A DNA stretch of 64,000 bases from Zerene cesonia (Eukaryota; Arthropoda; Insecta; Lepidoptera; Pieridae): positions 4,085,183 to 4,149,182 of the forward strand of contig NC_052115.1 of assembly GCF_012273895.1 (NCBI RefSeq), read 5' to 3'. This document shows positions 49,599 through 60,300 of the stretch, one piece after another. Under the pieces are notes generated by a model, which was not told the origin of the DNA, did no database searches, and was given only the letters and a program-made list of their open reading frames with translations. The translations under genes and the position numbers were made by a program. Positions within the stretch are counted from its first letter, which is position 1. Each line of letters begins with the position of its first letter.

Positions 49599-52500
49599 AT
49601 GGATAGTAAGTCTTTAACAGAATCTAAATTAAGCACAGCTTCTGGAACCGGCGCGTACTGTGGAAATTATTATGCAAAATTAAGAAGATTAAAAATACAA
49701 GAGGAAATTTTAACAGCCGCTGCAAATAAAAGCCCGGGAAAATATGATGACGAAGAATTTGAATGCTCCCGTAAAAGTATGCACTTGGACCTAAAAAAAT
49801 ATATGAATAACATAAAGAAAACTTATGCTGAAATTAAAAATTTATTTGAAGATGTGAAAGCAATTACCAATGATCAAGAAAACTTGAAGAACATAGGTAC
49901 GTGCCTTGATATCTGATTAAAAAAAAAAATGAAAAAGAATGCTTTAAGAGCAAAAAGATATAAATAATACAAAAGCTTTTTAAATTCAAATGTATTTATG
50001 TAGGTATTTGGGTTTCTTAAAATAAAAATCTATGTAGAACAACATATCTACACCAACACATAGGAAGCCATTATTTGTATTAAGTGTAATCACCAATATA
50101 CATATGTTTTCCAGATCTCGATGATATCAAAAAAGATATATTTGACTTGGATGAAAAAATGAAATACTTTAAAAACTATTTAAGTAAAGAAATAAGTATA
50201 TTAAGAGTAGCCGAGCAAGAAATTTTAAAGCAGGTATCTGTTTTATTACATTATCAATAAGGTATTTTTATTTTTGCCCGTAGAAACTTAACTTTTCGAA
50301 ATATTTTGAATCTATAGCTTCTGAATATTTACATTCATATAAAAAATTCTCTGCATGTATAATACATAGTACGTCTACCCGGGCGGAGCCGAAAAAATCT
50401 ATACAACGAAACTTCATCTACATACCTATATTAATCATTAATATATATAATATAATAATAGTAATAACAATTTTTTATACAATATAAAATACGATATTAG
50501 TTTTGGACAACAATAGCACATGAAGTCTTTTGCTACTATAAGAGATATGTAAGGAATTTGTACAATATCTTATTGTATAATATGTATTATAGTATCTAAT
50601 ATGTAATCTGTTTGTGATTTTATATGTACGAGAAGCAATAAACGACTTTTTCCTTATTTCTTTTAGGTACAAGAAAAGCCAGATTACACAAAGTACAGTA
50701 AAACCACAAAACATGCAAGAGTATACCCAAAACCACATTACAACGAAGTAGTGCCAAGTCCCGTTAGAGCCATAATAAATTCACCATTTAAATGTGCTGT
50801 AAGTCTTTCCATTGTATTATTATATCTTATTTATATTATTATATCTAAATAAAACGAAAAGTAATTAAATGGTTAGCCGCCAAAAGCAGCATTAATTCAT
50901 ATATTTCTATTGAATACAAAGTTTTTATCGCTAAAAATATATAGTCAGCGATCTCGCGTAAAATCAATGTTCAGCAATATAATTTTAAATACCGTGAGTT
51001 TGCGTTTTAAACATTCTGTCTGTAAAACTACTAATTGATCAGCAAAATTTCACGATTGGTCGGCTAAGGTAATCGGTCAATATAGCATATTAAGCGTAAT
51101 ATATTGAAAGTATGGTAGGTACTAAGTAGGTTAATTCATTCATAATTGGTTTTCATTGGCCGGACACGTCGGATCATATGCCGGATGCATTTTAAATTTT
51201 AGGAAGTTCAACGTTTTCAAGACTTCATGAAAAACAGTTGTAACCGTTATGGCGGATGGGATGAATACAATCATAATATTTTTGTAAATATTTGGAGTAA
51301 ACACTACAACGGTGACGAAGTATTTGATACGCCGCCATTTTCGGACGTTACTTACATTAGATTTCAAGATGAAGTTCTACAAAAGATATTTGGTATGTGT
51401 TTTAAGGAAGAAAAAAATAACTGATTAGTTTGATTTGTACTTGGAAAATCCATTTTTTTTATGTCAACAGACAACCGAGCTGGTGGTTCGCCTGATAGTA
51501 AGCTATCACCACATGTATATCCGCAGAGTCGTGCCTGCGAATCCGTTAACATAGTATTAACAGGACAGGACTAACGTCTTTAACTGGTTTTAAATTAATA
51601 GTTCAGTTCTGATTAGCCCGTTTATCATAATATTTGTTGTATTGTTTTATTTTAAAAATATTTAAAAACTTCGTATTATTGTTTTCCGTTTAAGGAGTAA
51701 AAGTTGAAGATGTTAAATCTCATACGCAGTGGTATGTCGAATATAGCAATTTAAAAAGATGCCAAGAATTAGCTCTTAGCAAGTGGAGAGAAAACAAGAG
51801 AAAAATAAAAAATCCCAAGCAAATTAACAAGATGAGGGGTGATAGTGTGACCTGTGTAAGTGTAGACAGTAATAAAGCCTTGGTAAGGGGTAGCAAATTG
51901 ATAAGAAATTTTAAAGTACCTTTTGAAGGATGTGGCCTTTGGTAAGAAAATATTCAACGCGTAAACGTACGATTTTCTCCAATGATATTGTTTAATGGTC
52001 ATAAATAGTAATTAAAGTTCCTCATAGCATGCATGATATAAACCGATGGTGGGTAGGACCTCGGATCGTTCAAATCGAAAAATCAGGGTTTCAAGACAGG
52101 CGAGCGTTCAGAAAATAAATAGATCTAGTATTTTTTTTGTGTTTGATTTTACGCGAGTATTATACATTTAGAAATTAAAAACTTTTTAACGGATTTTATT
52201 TGATATAGCAGTGGTGGCTCAGTGGTGAGAACCTCGGACTTCAAAATTGATAAGTCGGGGTTCGAGACCGGGCGAGCGTGCAGGAAATAAATTGATTTTT
52301 CAATTTATCTGCACATGTAGATAACATTACCACTGCTTAAAACGGTGAAGGAAAACATCGTGAGGAAACCGGCATGTCCGAGAATCGAAAGTTCGACGAC
52401 ATGTGACATCTGCCAACCCGCACTTGGCCAGCGTGGTGGATTATGGCCTGAACCCTCATAGGAAGCCTGTGTCCCAGCAGTGGGAACATATAAGGGCTGA

Positions 52501-54192
52501 TGATGATAACGGATTTTAAACGCGATTTATTCATTATATTATTAACCCGACGTTTCGAACACTTTACAGCGAGCTTGGTCACGGGGAGACTGGCGTTTAA
52601 AATCCGTTAAAAAGTTTTTAATTTCTAAATAAATAAATTTGTCCATTTCACCATTGCTATAAACGGTTAAGGAAAAACATCGTGAGAAAACCGGCATGTC
52701 GAAGAATCACAAGCTCGACGGCATGTGAGATCTACCAACCCTTACTTGGCCAGGGTGGTGTGATAATAGCCAGGACCCTCATAGAAGGCCCATGTCCTTG
52801 CAATGGGTACATATTATATGGACTGATGATGTTAATTATTTATGGGGACTTACTTTTTTGACGACGGATAACATAATACTTTACTATTTCGACTAGTGTT
52901 CAGATTTCGTGCATAGGAGGTTCCCATTCTAGTTTCAAAAACGGAGTTCTGTAATTTTGTATAGCTACAATTTTTATGTTACATTTTCAGGAACGTACAA
53001 ACTCTAAAGCTAGCACTAGATTATGCAAGAAAGAGAAAGGGAATTCTGCAGTTGTTAACGGAAATAAAACCAACGACCAAGGTATAAAGAGATCGATTTT
53101 TTAATTGTCTGTATTGACTTAAACACAGAATAGTAACAATATTTCATAGCCTTAGGCCTCAGATTATCTAAAGTCTGAAAATTTCAAATTCCTAAAATAA
53201 AAAAAAAACAATTATTATTAATATGTATACCGGCATTATGATTTTTGTGGTATGACGTAGACATATTTTTATATTATAACGTGGTATATCACGAGAAAAG
53301 GGCAGAGGAAAAATATACTAAGAGCCAGTATTGTAACCGAAAGTATGGGATAAATTTTAAAACCAGTAATAGTACTATTAATGTAACTCGATGGATAGGA
53401 TTATCGTTTAAAAAAAAAACTATCATTTCTACCTACAAAGCGGCTCATCCATTTAGTTATTACAACACCACTATTAGATAGATGTCTCAAAGACCCAACA
53501 ACCAACACGTACACCCTTTAATAACAAAATATTTGTAAATAAATTTCGTTTCAGCTTTGGAGTCCGGAATGGATAAACTCGTTCAGGAATTAGATTTGAG
53601 GTAAAAGATATTATAAAATGTTTGTTAATTTGTCGCTCATTTTCTTTACTGTATTATTATACTATGTATTATACTTGTGCTCACCATTAATTTTCAGTGA
53701 TAACTGTACAGAAACATTGGATTTAAATTTTATTCTACATAACAATATGTCAGCAAATAATGGTAGAAATTTCAAACGAGCGCGTGATACCTCTTCGACG
53801 ATATATAAGCCGACAGAACAATGGAAAAGTCGATGTCAAGGAAAAAGCGACATCATTGGCCATCTTAACATAGATGATATGAAAAAACTGTAAGATTTAT
53901 TAAATTACTAAAATTTACATCTATCTCGCAGTATTATAAACTGCTAGTACTAAAGACTCTGTATTAGATATTATGTAACTTTAATCTTAAAATAATATAA
54001 CAGTAACCAAACCATTTCTATGCAGAATATAATGAATAATCAATGTGATAATTAACAAAATGTAATTCTAAGAGTGGTATACAATACTTACATACAATAT
54101 TATGATTTAAAAAAACCTTTCAAGTAATATCTATGTCACAATTATTTTTGTTTTTCAGGAAAACACCAATATGGCGTATAGATTTGAAATAG
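49599..54192 (+). CDS. CCDC112: CCDC112-like protein (coiled-coil domain containing 112)
   Basis: Nine exons: 49599-49896, 50115-50233, 50667-50798, 51203-51392, 51695-51855, 52991-53081, 53555-53600, 53698-53889, 54159-54192. All borders are GT/AG and the phases agree; 420 residues. The start is the first ATG after an in-frame TGA (49584). The middle block GGWDEYNHNIFVNIW ... HTQWYVEYSNLKRCQELALSKWRENKRK matches the GGWDDYDHQNFVK ... HEKWYQKFLALEERKKESIQIWKTKK region of vertebrate CCDC112. The C-terminus (RDTSSTIYKPTEQWKSR ... TPIWRIDL) matches its RDPSRLYKPTKGW ... TWRQGI end. Vertebrate CCDC112 is a centriolar-satellite protein linked to ciliogenesis; the insect role is inferred only. The long Lys/Glu-rich coiled coil that separates these blocks in vertebrates is reduced to exons 6 and 7. 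Intron 5 holds nested transposons. AATAAA lies at 54481 and 54495. Confidence 0.84.
51465..51590 (-). repeat. SINE-like lepidopteran repeat fragment in CCDC112 intron 4
   Basis: ACAACCGAGCTGGTGGTTCGCCTGATAGTAAGCTATCACCAC resembles the ...GAGC.GGT..TCACCTGATGGTAAG..ATCACCACCG end of a very common lepidopteran dispersed repeat. Edges unclear. Confidence 0.55.
52127..52630 (+). mobile_element. Foldback/MITE-like element with ~30-bp inverted ends, carrying a SINE
   Basis: Inverted arms at 52166-52198 (ATTTAGAAATTAAAAACTTTTTAACGG...) and 52597-52630 (...CCGTTAAAAAGTTTTTAATTTCTAAAT). The interior has TTAACCCGACGTTTCGAACAC. A 5' leader, AGTATTTTTTTTGTGTTTG then ATTTTACGCGAGTATTATAC, precedes the left arm, as in the second copy at 60770-60943. 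It is flanked by AAATAAAT on both sides, a likely target duplication. Confidence 0.8.
52199..52507 (+). mobile_element. tRNA-derived SINE with 11-bp target duplication
   Basis: RNA polymerase III box A (GTGGCTCAGTGGTGAGAACC) and box B (GGTTCGAGACC) are followed by the lepidopteran SINE body (CGGTGAAGGAAAACATCGTGAGGAAACCGGCATG, CTTGGCCAGCGTGGTGGA) and a GATGATGAT tail. It is bounded by AACGGATTTTA at 52188-52198 and 52508-52518. Confidence 0.9.
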
Positions 54193-54954
54193 TCACACTT
54201 GTATTTGATTATACAATGCAATTTGTATGTTTACCACATTATTAATATAACTACGTGTGATTCTTAGAATTTTAATCTTACATTGTTGTGACTATTGCAC
54301 CTCGGGACCAAGAAGATACCGATTGACACATGATTGTTTTGTGTTGGTGATATGGATAGTTAAGAACGATAAACATACACGTGTTTTTTTTAATGGTAGG
54401 GATGTTTCATGGAAGTTAAATTAAACTCCTTAATTCATGTTTTGCAACAAATGTAATTCAACAATTGAACTAATTTAACAAATAAAAATACTTAAATAAA
54501 AATCTAACCCATACATATTTACCGTTTTTGTTTTACATTTAATTCATAATGTATTTCTGAATAATCTAAAAACCCGGTGGTAAAGCGGTAAATGGTAAAT
54601 ATTATAATACTCAAACGTGCTTCTAGAAGAAGTCGTGTTGAATAAATGAATATATATAGTAATATATAGTCTAATCTTTAAAAACACATCAAGCAATTTT
54701 TTCGTAATTTTTTGTCGTATACAAATAAATAACAATTTATGTAAAAAAAAATCTTTGTCATTTCATAATATGCATGTTGTAAAAATCGTTAGGTTTGTAA
54801 TCTAAGCGACCACATTGCAAATTCAAAATTTTTTATCATTAGTTCGTAAACTGATTAAAATTTAACGCATAATTTTAGCTAACAGTTAAATTCGCAATTC
54901 ATTAATTTGCAAGCAAACGCGTCTGTATAGTTTTAAAATAAACTAAACCATACC

Positions 54955-56260
54955 TTTTTTTTTTAAGTGGAGAATGCTCATGCATACCCACAGCCCGGGG
55001 AAAGGCCGTGGGTTATGTCAGACTCCCATTGCCTAGAGAGACCTACCGACTAAACTCCACTGTGTCCCGTATTCCCGCGCTATTCGCCAAGGCCGTGGGA
55101 ACTCTTATGAAATCATCCACTACCCCGGCTGCGGCCGCCTGCAAACAAGCCCACCATCAGGTTACAATAAACCCTTAGACAATAACGCGAATGCGTCTCC
55201 TCATCCTCATTCTCATGCGAAGCGGCGTGAGCGGAACACAACTCACGCCGCCGCACCGCTCAGGGCGATGGACCTTTCCCCGATCCATCGTCCAGGGCCC
55301 TACGTTACGGAGGCAGGTCGCGGTCACTGGCAACCGGCTCCGCCTCCTCTTTCCTCTTTCCTCAGAATCGCCTTCTCGCAGAAGGCGACCACCGCGCGCC
55401 AGGACCTAATGCTGCCAACCATTGCGCGAACTACAGATGGAAGCGAAAGATCCGGCCCTACAACAGCGACCAAACATTGCTGAGCTTCGGCCCAGGCAGG
55501 GCACGCACTCAGAGTGTGGTCTGCTGTGTCCTCCTGACAAGGACACCAGTGACAGGCCATGGTAGGCTCCCGTATTGCGACTCGACACAGATATCGTCCG
55601 AAGCACCCGTGCCCAGACAATATCTGTGTCAAGCGAAACGTGAGAACCCCATGCCGTCTACTACACCACTCTCTAAGGACCGGTCGAATAGCCTCGACCG
55701 TCCTCACACCTGCGCTAGGGTTCTCAAGCCGCCTCTCCCAATCATGATACAGCTGCTCGCGAGCCGCGTCCCTCCAGCGCAAAATCTTCTCTGGGATTGG
55801 GTCCACTCCCGAAGACCTTGATGCAGCGATTCGGCGGTATACATCCGCGAGAACCACTGCATCTAGCTCCCATGGAGGGGTAGCAGCAATGGCACATGCC
55901 GCCTCAAAGGAGACAGTGCGATACGCCCTCGATATTCTGTGCCATGATCCGCTGTGGGCGACGCAGAAGGGGTCTGGTACGGGCACTGAGAGAGTCAGCC
56001 CAAATAGGCGCCCCGCAAAGGGCCATGGAACGGATGACCCCAGCATAAAGACGACGACATCCGTCCCCGGGCCCCCGCAGGTTCGGGAGCAAGCTTGCTA
56101 GTGCCCCGGCCGCCCTGATAAGGCGGGGGGTGAGACGACGGAAGTGCTCCGCAAATGTCCAACGACCGTCAAGGACAATCCCTAGGTAACGCATTGCCTA
56201 ACTAATCGATGGACACGCCACCCACCTGGATAGATAATCCGGCATCCACTAAACCAAACC
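54955..56260 (-). mobile_element. 5'-truncated R1-clade LINE, frameshifted
   Basis: Read from 56250 downward: VGGVSI, MRYLGIVLDGRWTFAEHF (end of the RT domain), YAGVIRSMALCGAPIWADSLSARTRPLLRRPQR, then after a frameshift near 55950 RAYRTVSFEAACAIAATPPWELDAVVLADVYRR. The C-terminal zinc knuckle is CHWC-x8-H-x4-C in MACHWCPCQEDTADHTLSACPAW. A GC-rich 3' UTR with a GCGGCGTGAG / CTCACGCCGC hairpin (55213-55252) and a T-run at about 54957 (poly(A) on the minus strand) close it. A further break lies near 56195. The layout is typical of R1-type LINEs. Confidence 0.85.
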
Positions 56261-56357
56261 TAACTTAACCCTTCATACCTGTGCCCATTTCACAATTAAA
56301 CGGTAAAATTATTAGCGACGTATGTTACAAACTACAATTTAACGCCAGATAATATCT

Positions 56358-56600
56358 CTAAGTGACGTTGGGAGGATACACATGCACATAGCCCGAAGAA
56401 CTGATGACCTTTGGGGCAGAAAGGTTCTCGAATGGCGACCGCGTACAGGACGTCGCAGCGTGGGACGGCCTTCAACAAGATGGACGGACGACCTGATTAA
56501 AGTAGCAGGGAGCCGCTGAATTCAGGCCGCTTATTTGGAAATCTCTGGGGAAGGCCTATGTCCAACAGTGGACGTCATAAAAGGCTGCAACGACGAGTCA
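56358..56600 (+). mobile_element. RTE-type LINE 3' end
   Basis: The plus frame reads EWRPRTGRRSVGRPSTRWTD then DLIKVAGSR and a stop where the family has Trp (TGG to TGA). GNLWGRPMSNSGRH in another frame matches the usual W.SLGEAYVQQWT ending. A 3' fragment only. Confidence 0.75.
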
Positions 56601-57357
56601 TATCTCGGGATAGATTGTAATCTAACGTTGTTTACATGGTAACAATTTTATTGTGACATGCATATTATGAGCACAAAGCAATGATAAATTAAACACAAAT
56701 CGACATAATTGAACATCACTTTACCAATTCTATTAACATTAGTTTTAATCATCAATCAGCTTTTACCTTTATCCTTCTTATACATTCTCTTTGGATAAAC
56801 ATTGGATACCTATATGTACATACTTTACACATTAGAACGTAAAATGGAATATTGCATCAATTGTTTATTAACTAGGTACTTTAAAATCCTATCTATTAAA
56901 TAATATATATTAAGGCCAAGGTTTTTTATTATATAATAAATTACAAGTCTACTACTATTTGATATTGTTGTGATAATCCAATAATTTAAAAGGAGTACTG
57001 AGGGTAAGTACATAAAACAACCCATACATTTGTATGAATAATCATATAAAAAATAGGCACAGGGTTTGCTCCCGTATGGAATTGTGGGAGTCCTTTATCG
57101 AGCAGTAGAACATTGAAGTCTAAATAAACAATAAAATAAGTAATAAATGAGATTTTGATTTTATGTATTATGATTATTGAACAATGTAAGATTGAACCAT
57201 TTTGAAATAGTCCTGAAAAGGGATATCAAGTAAATATTTGATTATTAGAAATGTATGGACTGGTTTCCATTTTGTGAACCTCTGATTGGCTTTGGAAGTC
57301 TCTTCTTACCAGCAAAGACATATATTTTTGGCTCATTTTCATAAAATTATTATTGTA
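56601..57357 (-). other. 3' flank of the zinc-finger gene
   Basis: AT-rich, with no coding sequence. Minus-strand AATAAA at 56864-56869 and one near 56930 are candidate poly(A) signals for the zinc-finger gene, giving a 3' UTR of about 0.4-0.5 kb. Confidence 0.4.
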
Positions 57358-60300
57358 TTATTCATTTAACATAATTTGTTCAGCATTGGCTTTCTGATGA
57401 ATTTTAAAATGATGCTTAAAATTTGCTTTTTTCCTAAAACCTTCACCACAAACGGTGCACATGTATTTCTTATTCTGCTTGTGTCGCAACATGTGGAGAC
57501 GTAATTCATATTTCTTAATAAATGCCTTATCGCACAATTCACATTTGTTCTTCTTATCAATGCTATGCTTCCTTTGCAAATGTTTTATGAAAGTTGGCTT
57601 ACAAATAAACACTGTACCACAGAACTCACACGTATATTCCTTGATTTGATCTTTATGCTTTTCACCATAATGCAACTGTCGCAGCAATGTAGATCTAAAT
57701 TTTTCAGGACAAAACTGACACTTTATTTCATTCTCTCGATGTACTAAATTGATATGTTTTACACGGTACTTTTGCAGTGAAAATACTTTGCCACATTCAT
57801 CACATGGGAATTTACCCTTGCTATGCACTTGAACATGTTTTTCTAATCTGCTAGCAGCTACAAATGTGTCGCCGCATTCATAACATATATAGTTATTGTA
57901 ATGAGCATTCATGTGGCCGTCCAGCTGGTGGAAGTTATTAAATGACTCATGACATAAAACACATCTGATGTTATCCCTTATTATATATGGGACAACTCTT
58001 GTATAGGCTTCATCAAATTCAATTTCGTGTTCATTAGAAAAGTGCTGGAACATTCCATTCCAGTCTGGCAACTTTGTGTCACATAAATTGCATGTAAGGT
58101 TGTCAACATCGAGTTTGAGAATTTCATTGAGCCAGTATGGTCTCATGAAATGGTCAACATTGTATGTTCTATGTTCACTGTGTTCGTTCATAGTATGAAT
58201 TCGTAACTCAGCACCATCTTCAAACACAGGCCCTTCTGTAGAACAATATGCACAATAGTATTTCGCAGTTTTGGTTTTGAATGGTGTTGCATTTGTTAAT
58301 GTTAGCAGTGCTTTAATCTCTTCAATGAGCTTAAAATTCCTCTCTTTATTGGAAATTTCCTCAGTGGAATCTAGAAGTAAAATGAAGCAATTATTATTAT
58401 TTTTTTATGTCACAGTCGGCAATGGAGCAGNNNNNNNNNNNNNNNNNNNNNNNNNNNNNNNNNNNNNNNNNNNNNNNNNNNNNNNNNNNNNNNNNNNNNN
58501 NNNNNNNNNNNNNNNNNNNNNNNNNNNNNNNNNNNNNNNNNNNNNNNNNNNNNNNNNNNNNNNNNNNNNNNNNNNNNNNNNNNNNNNNNNNNNNNNNNNN
58601 NNNNNNNNNNNNNNNNNNNNNNNNNNNNNNNNNNNNNNNNNNNNNNNNNNNNNNNNNNNNNNNNNNNNNNNNNNNNNNNNNNNNNNNNNNNNNNNNNNNN
58701 NNNNNNNNNNNNNNNNNNNNNNNNNNNNNNNNNNNNNNNNNNNNNNNNNNNNNNNNNNNNNNNNNNNNNNNNNNNNNNNNNNNNNNNNNNNNNNNNNNNN
58801 NNNNNNNNNNNNNNNNNNNNNNNNNNNNNNNNNNNNNNNNNNNNNNNNNNNNNNNNNNNNNNNNNNNNNNNNNNNNNNNNNNNNNNNNNNNNNNNNNNNN
58901 NNNNNNNNNNNNNNNNNNNNNNNNNNNNNNNNNNNNNNNNNNNNNNNNNNNNNNNNNNNNNNNNNNNNNNNNNNNNNNNNNNNNNNNNNNNNNNNNNNNN
59001 NNNNNNNNNNNNNNNNNNNNNNNNNNNNNNNNNNNNNNNNNNNNNNNNNNNNNNNNNNNNNNNNNNNNNNNNNNNNNNNNNNNNNNNNNNNNNNNNNNNN
59101 NNNNNNNNNNNNNNNNNNNNNNNNNNNNNNNNNNNNNNNNNNNNNNNNNNNNNNNNNNNNNNNNNNNNNNNNNNNNNNNNNNNNNNNNNNNNNNNNNNNN
59201 NNNNNNNNNNNNNNNNNNNNNNNNNNNNNNNNNNNNNNNNNNNNNNNNNNNNNNNNNNNNNNNNNNNNNNNNNNNNNNNNNNNNNNNNNNNNNNNNNNNN
59301 NNNNNNNNNNNNNNNNNNNNNNNNNNNNNNNNNNNNNNNNNNNNNNNNNNNNNNNNNNNNNNNNNNNNNNNNNNNNNNNNNNNNNNNNNNNNNNNNNNNN
59401 NNNNNNNNNNNNNNNNNNNNNNNNNNNNNNCCTCTACAAATGGATTGCCGACCTTAAAATAGGAAGGGATTAAGAAAGGATTGACATCATAGAGCAATAA
59501 CGGAAAGGACTGGGAAGTGTAAGCAAATGGATATGGGCCTCTGGCTCCCCCACTCACCGTACGAAACACAATAGCATGCTATTATTTCACGCCGGTTTTC
59601 TGTGGGGGTGTGGTACTTTCCCGGTGCGAGCTGGCCCAATTCGTGCCGAAGCATGCTCGTCTTCCACATACAATTAATAATTGAAGATAGCATTCAAAAT
59701 TATTAAATTAAAATTTATATATACAAACTCATTTAGTAAATGTTATTTTGTAAAAAAAAACTTAAATTAATTAATAATTTTTTCAAACCTAACAAACCTA
59801 ATAGTCAGTTGATTTAACAGGTATTAAACACTCACCATTTTGAGTTTCGATTAATGAATTGTATTTATTCAAATTGTTGCTGATCGTATTCCTAGGAATG
59901 TTGTAAATTTCAGCAGCTTCTGCACGGGTCATTTTGCCACTTTTCACCGCCTCCATAGCTTCTCTTAGCTCAAGTTGGGTGTATTTTTTGTAAACTTTTA
60001 AGCGATCTGCACCTCTTCTCTTTTTCGGCCATTTACGTTTAGGTGGTTCTGTTGATGTCTCAGTCCCTTTTGCTGAAATGCACAAAATTGATTATTATCT
60101 TGGTCACAAGTCACAACCCTTCGCACAGTGTGCGCATCACACCTCGTTGTATATCAATGACTATAAATGTTTGCAATGTAAAAATAAACACTATTTATTG
60201 TAAATATATTAACAAAAATTTAGTATTTTACATTTAACTTATTACTGGGGTCAAAAGTTTTGACCAAAAAGTTTTTTGTTTTGACTCAAAACTAACAAGA

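Larger units (their letters stand above)
52025..52830 (+). mobile_element. Older SINE split by a foldback element
   Basis: The left half (about 52045-52125: GGTAGGACCTCGGATCGTTCAAATCG, GGCGAGCGTTCAG) and right half (about 52640-52830: CACCATTGCTATAAACGGTTAAGG, CATCGTGAGAAAACCGGCATG, CTTGGCCAGGGTGGTGTG, GGACTGATGATG) are the two parts of the same tRNA-derived SINE seen intact at 52199-52507. Between them is the foldback element 52127-52630. Confidence 0.8.

Noticed and set aside
52201..52275. A tRNA gene suggested by good box A and box B
   Set aside because: No cloverleaf can be drawn, and the sequence continues into a known SINE body with a target duplication, so it is a tRNA-derived SINE.
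56240..56275. Telomere-like AACCTAACTTAACCC at the 5' edge of the R1 LINE, suggesting TRAS/SART-type insertion
   Set aside because: It is not a run of the (TTAGG)n insect repeat; a few similar bases by chance do not support a telomeric target.
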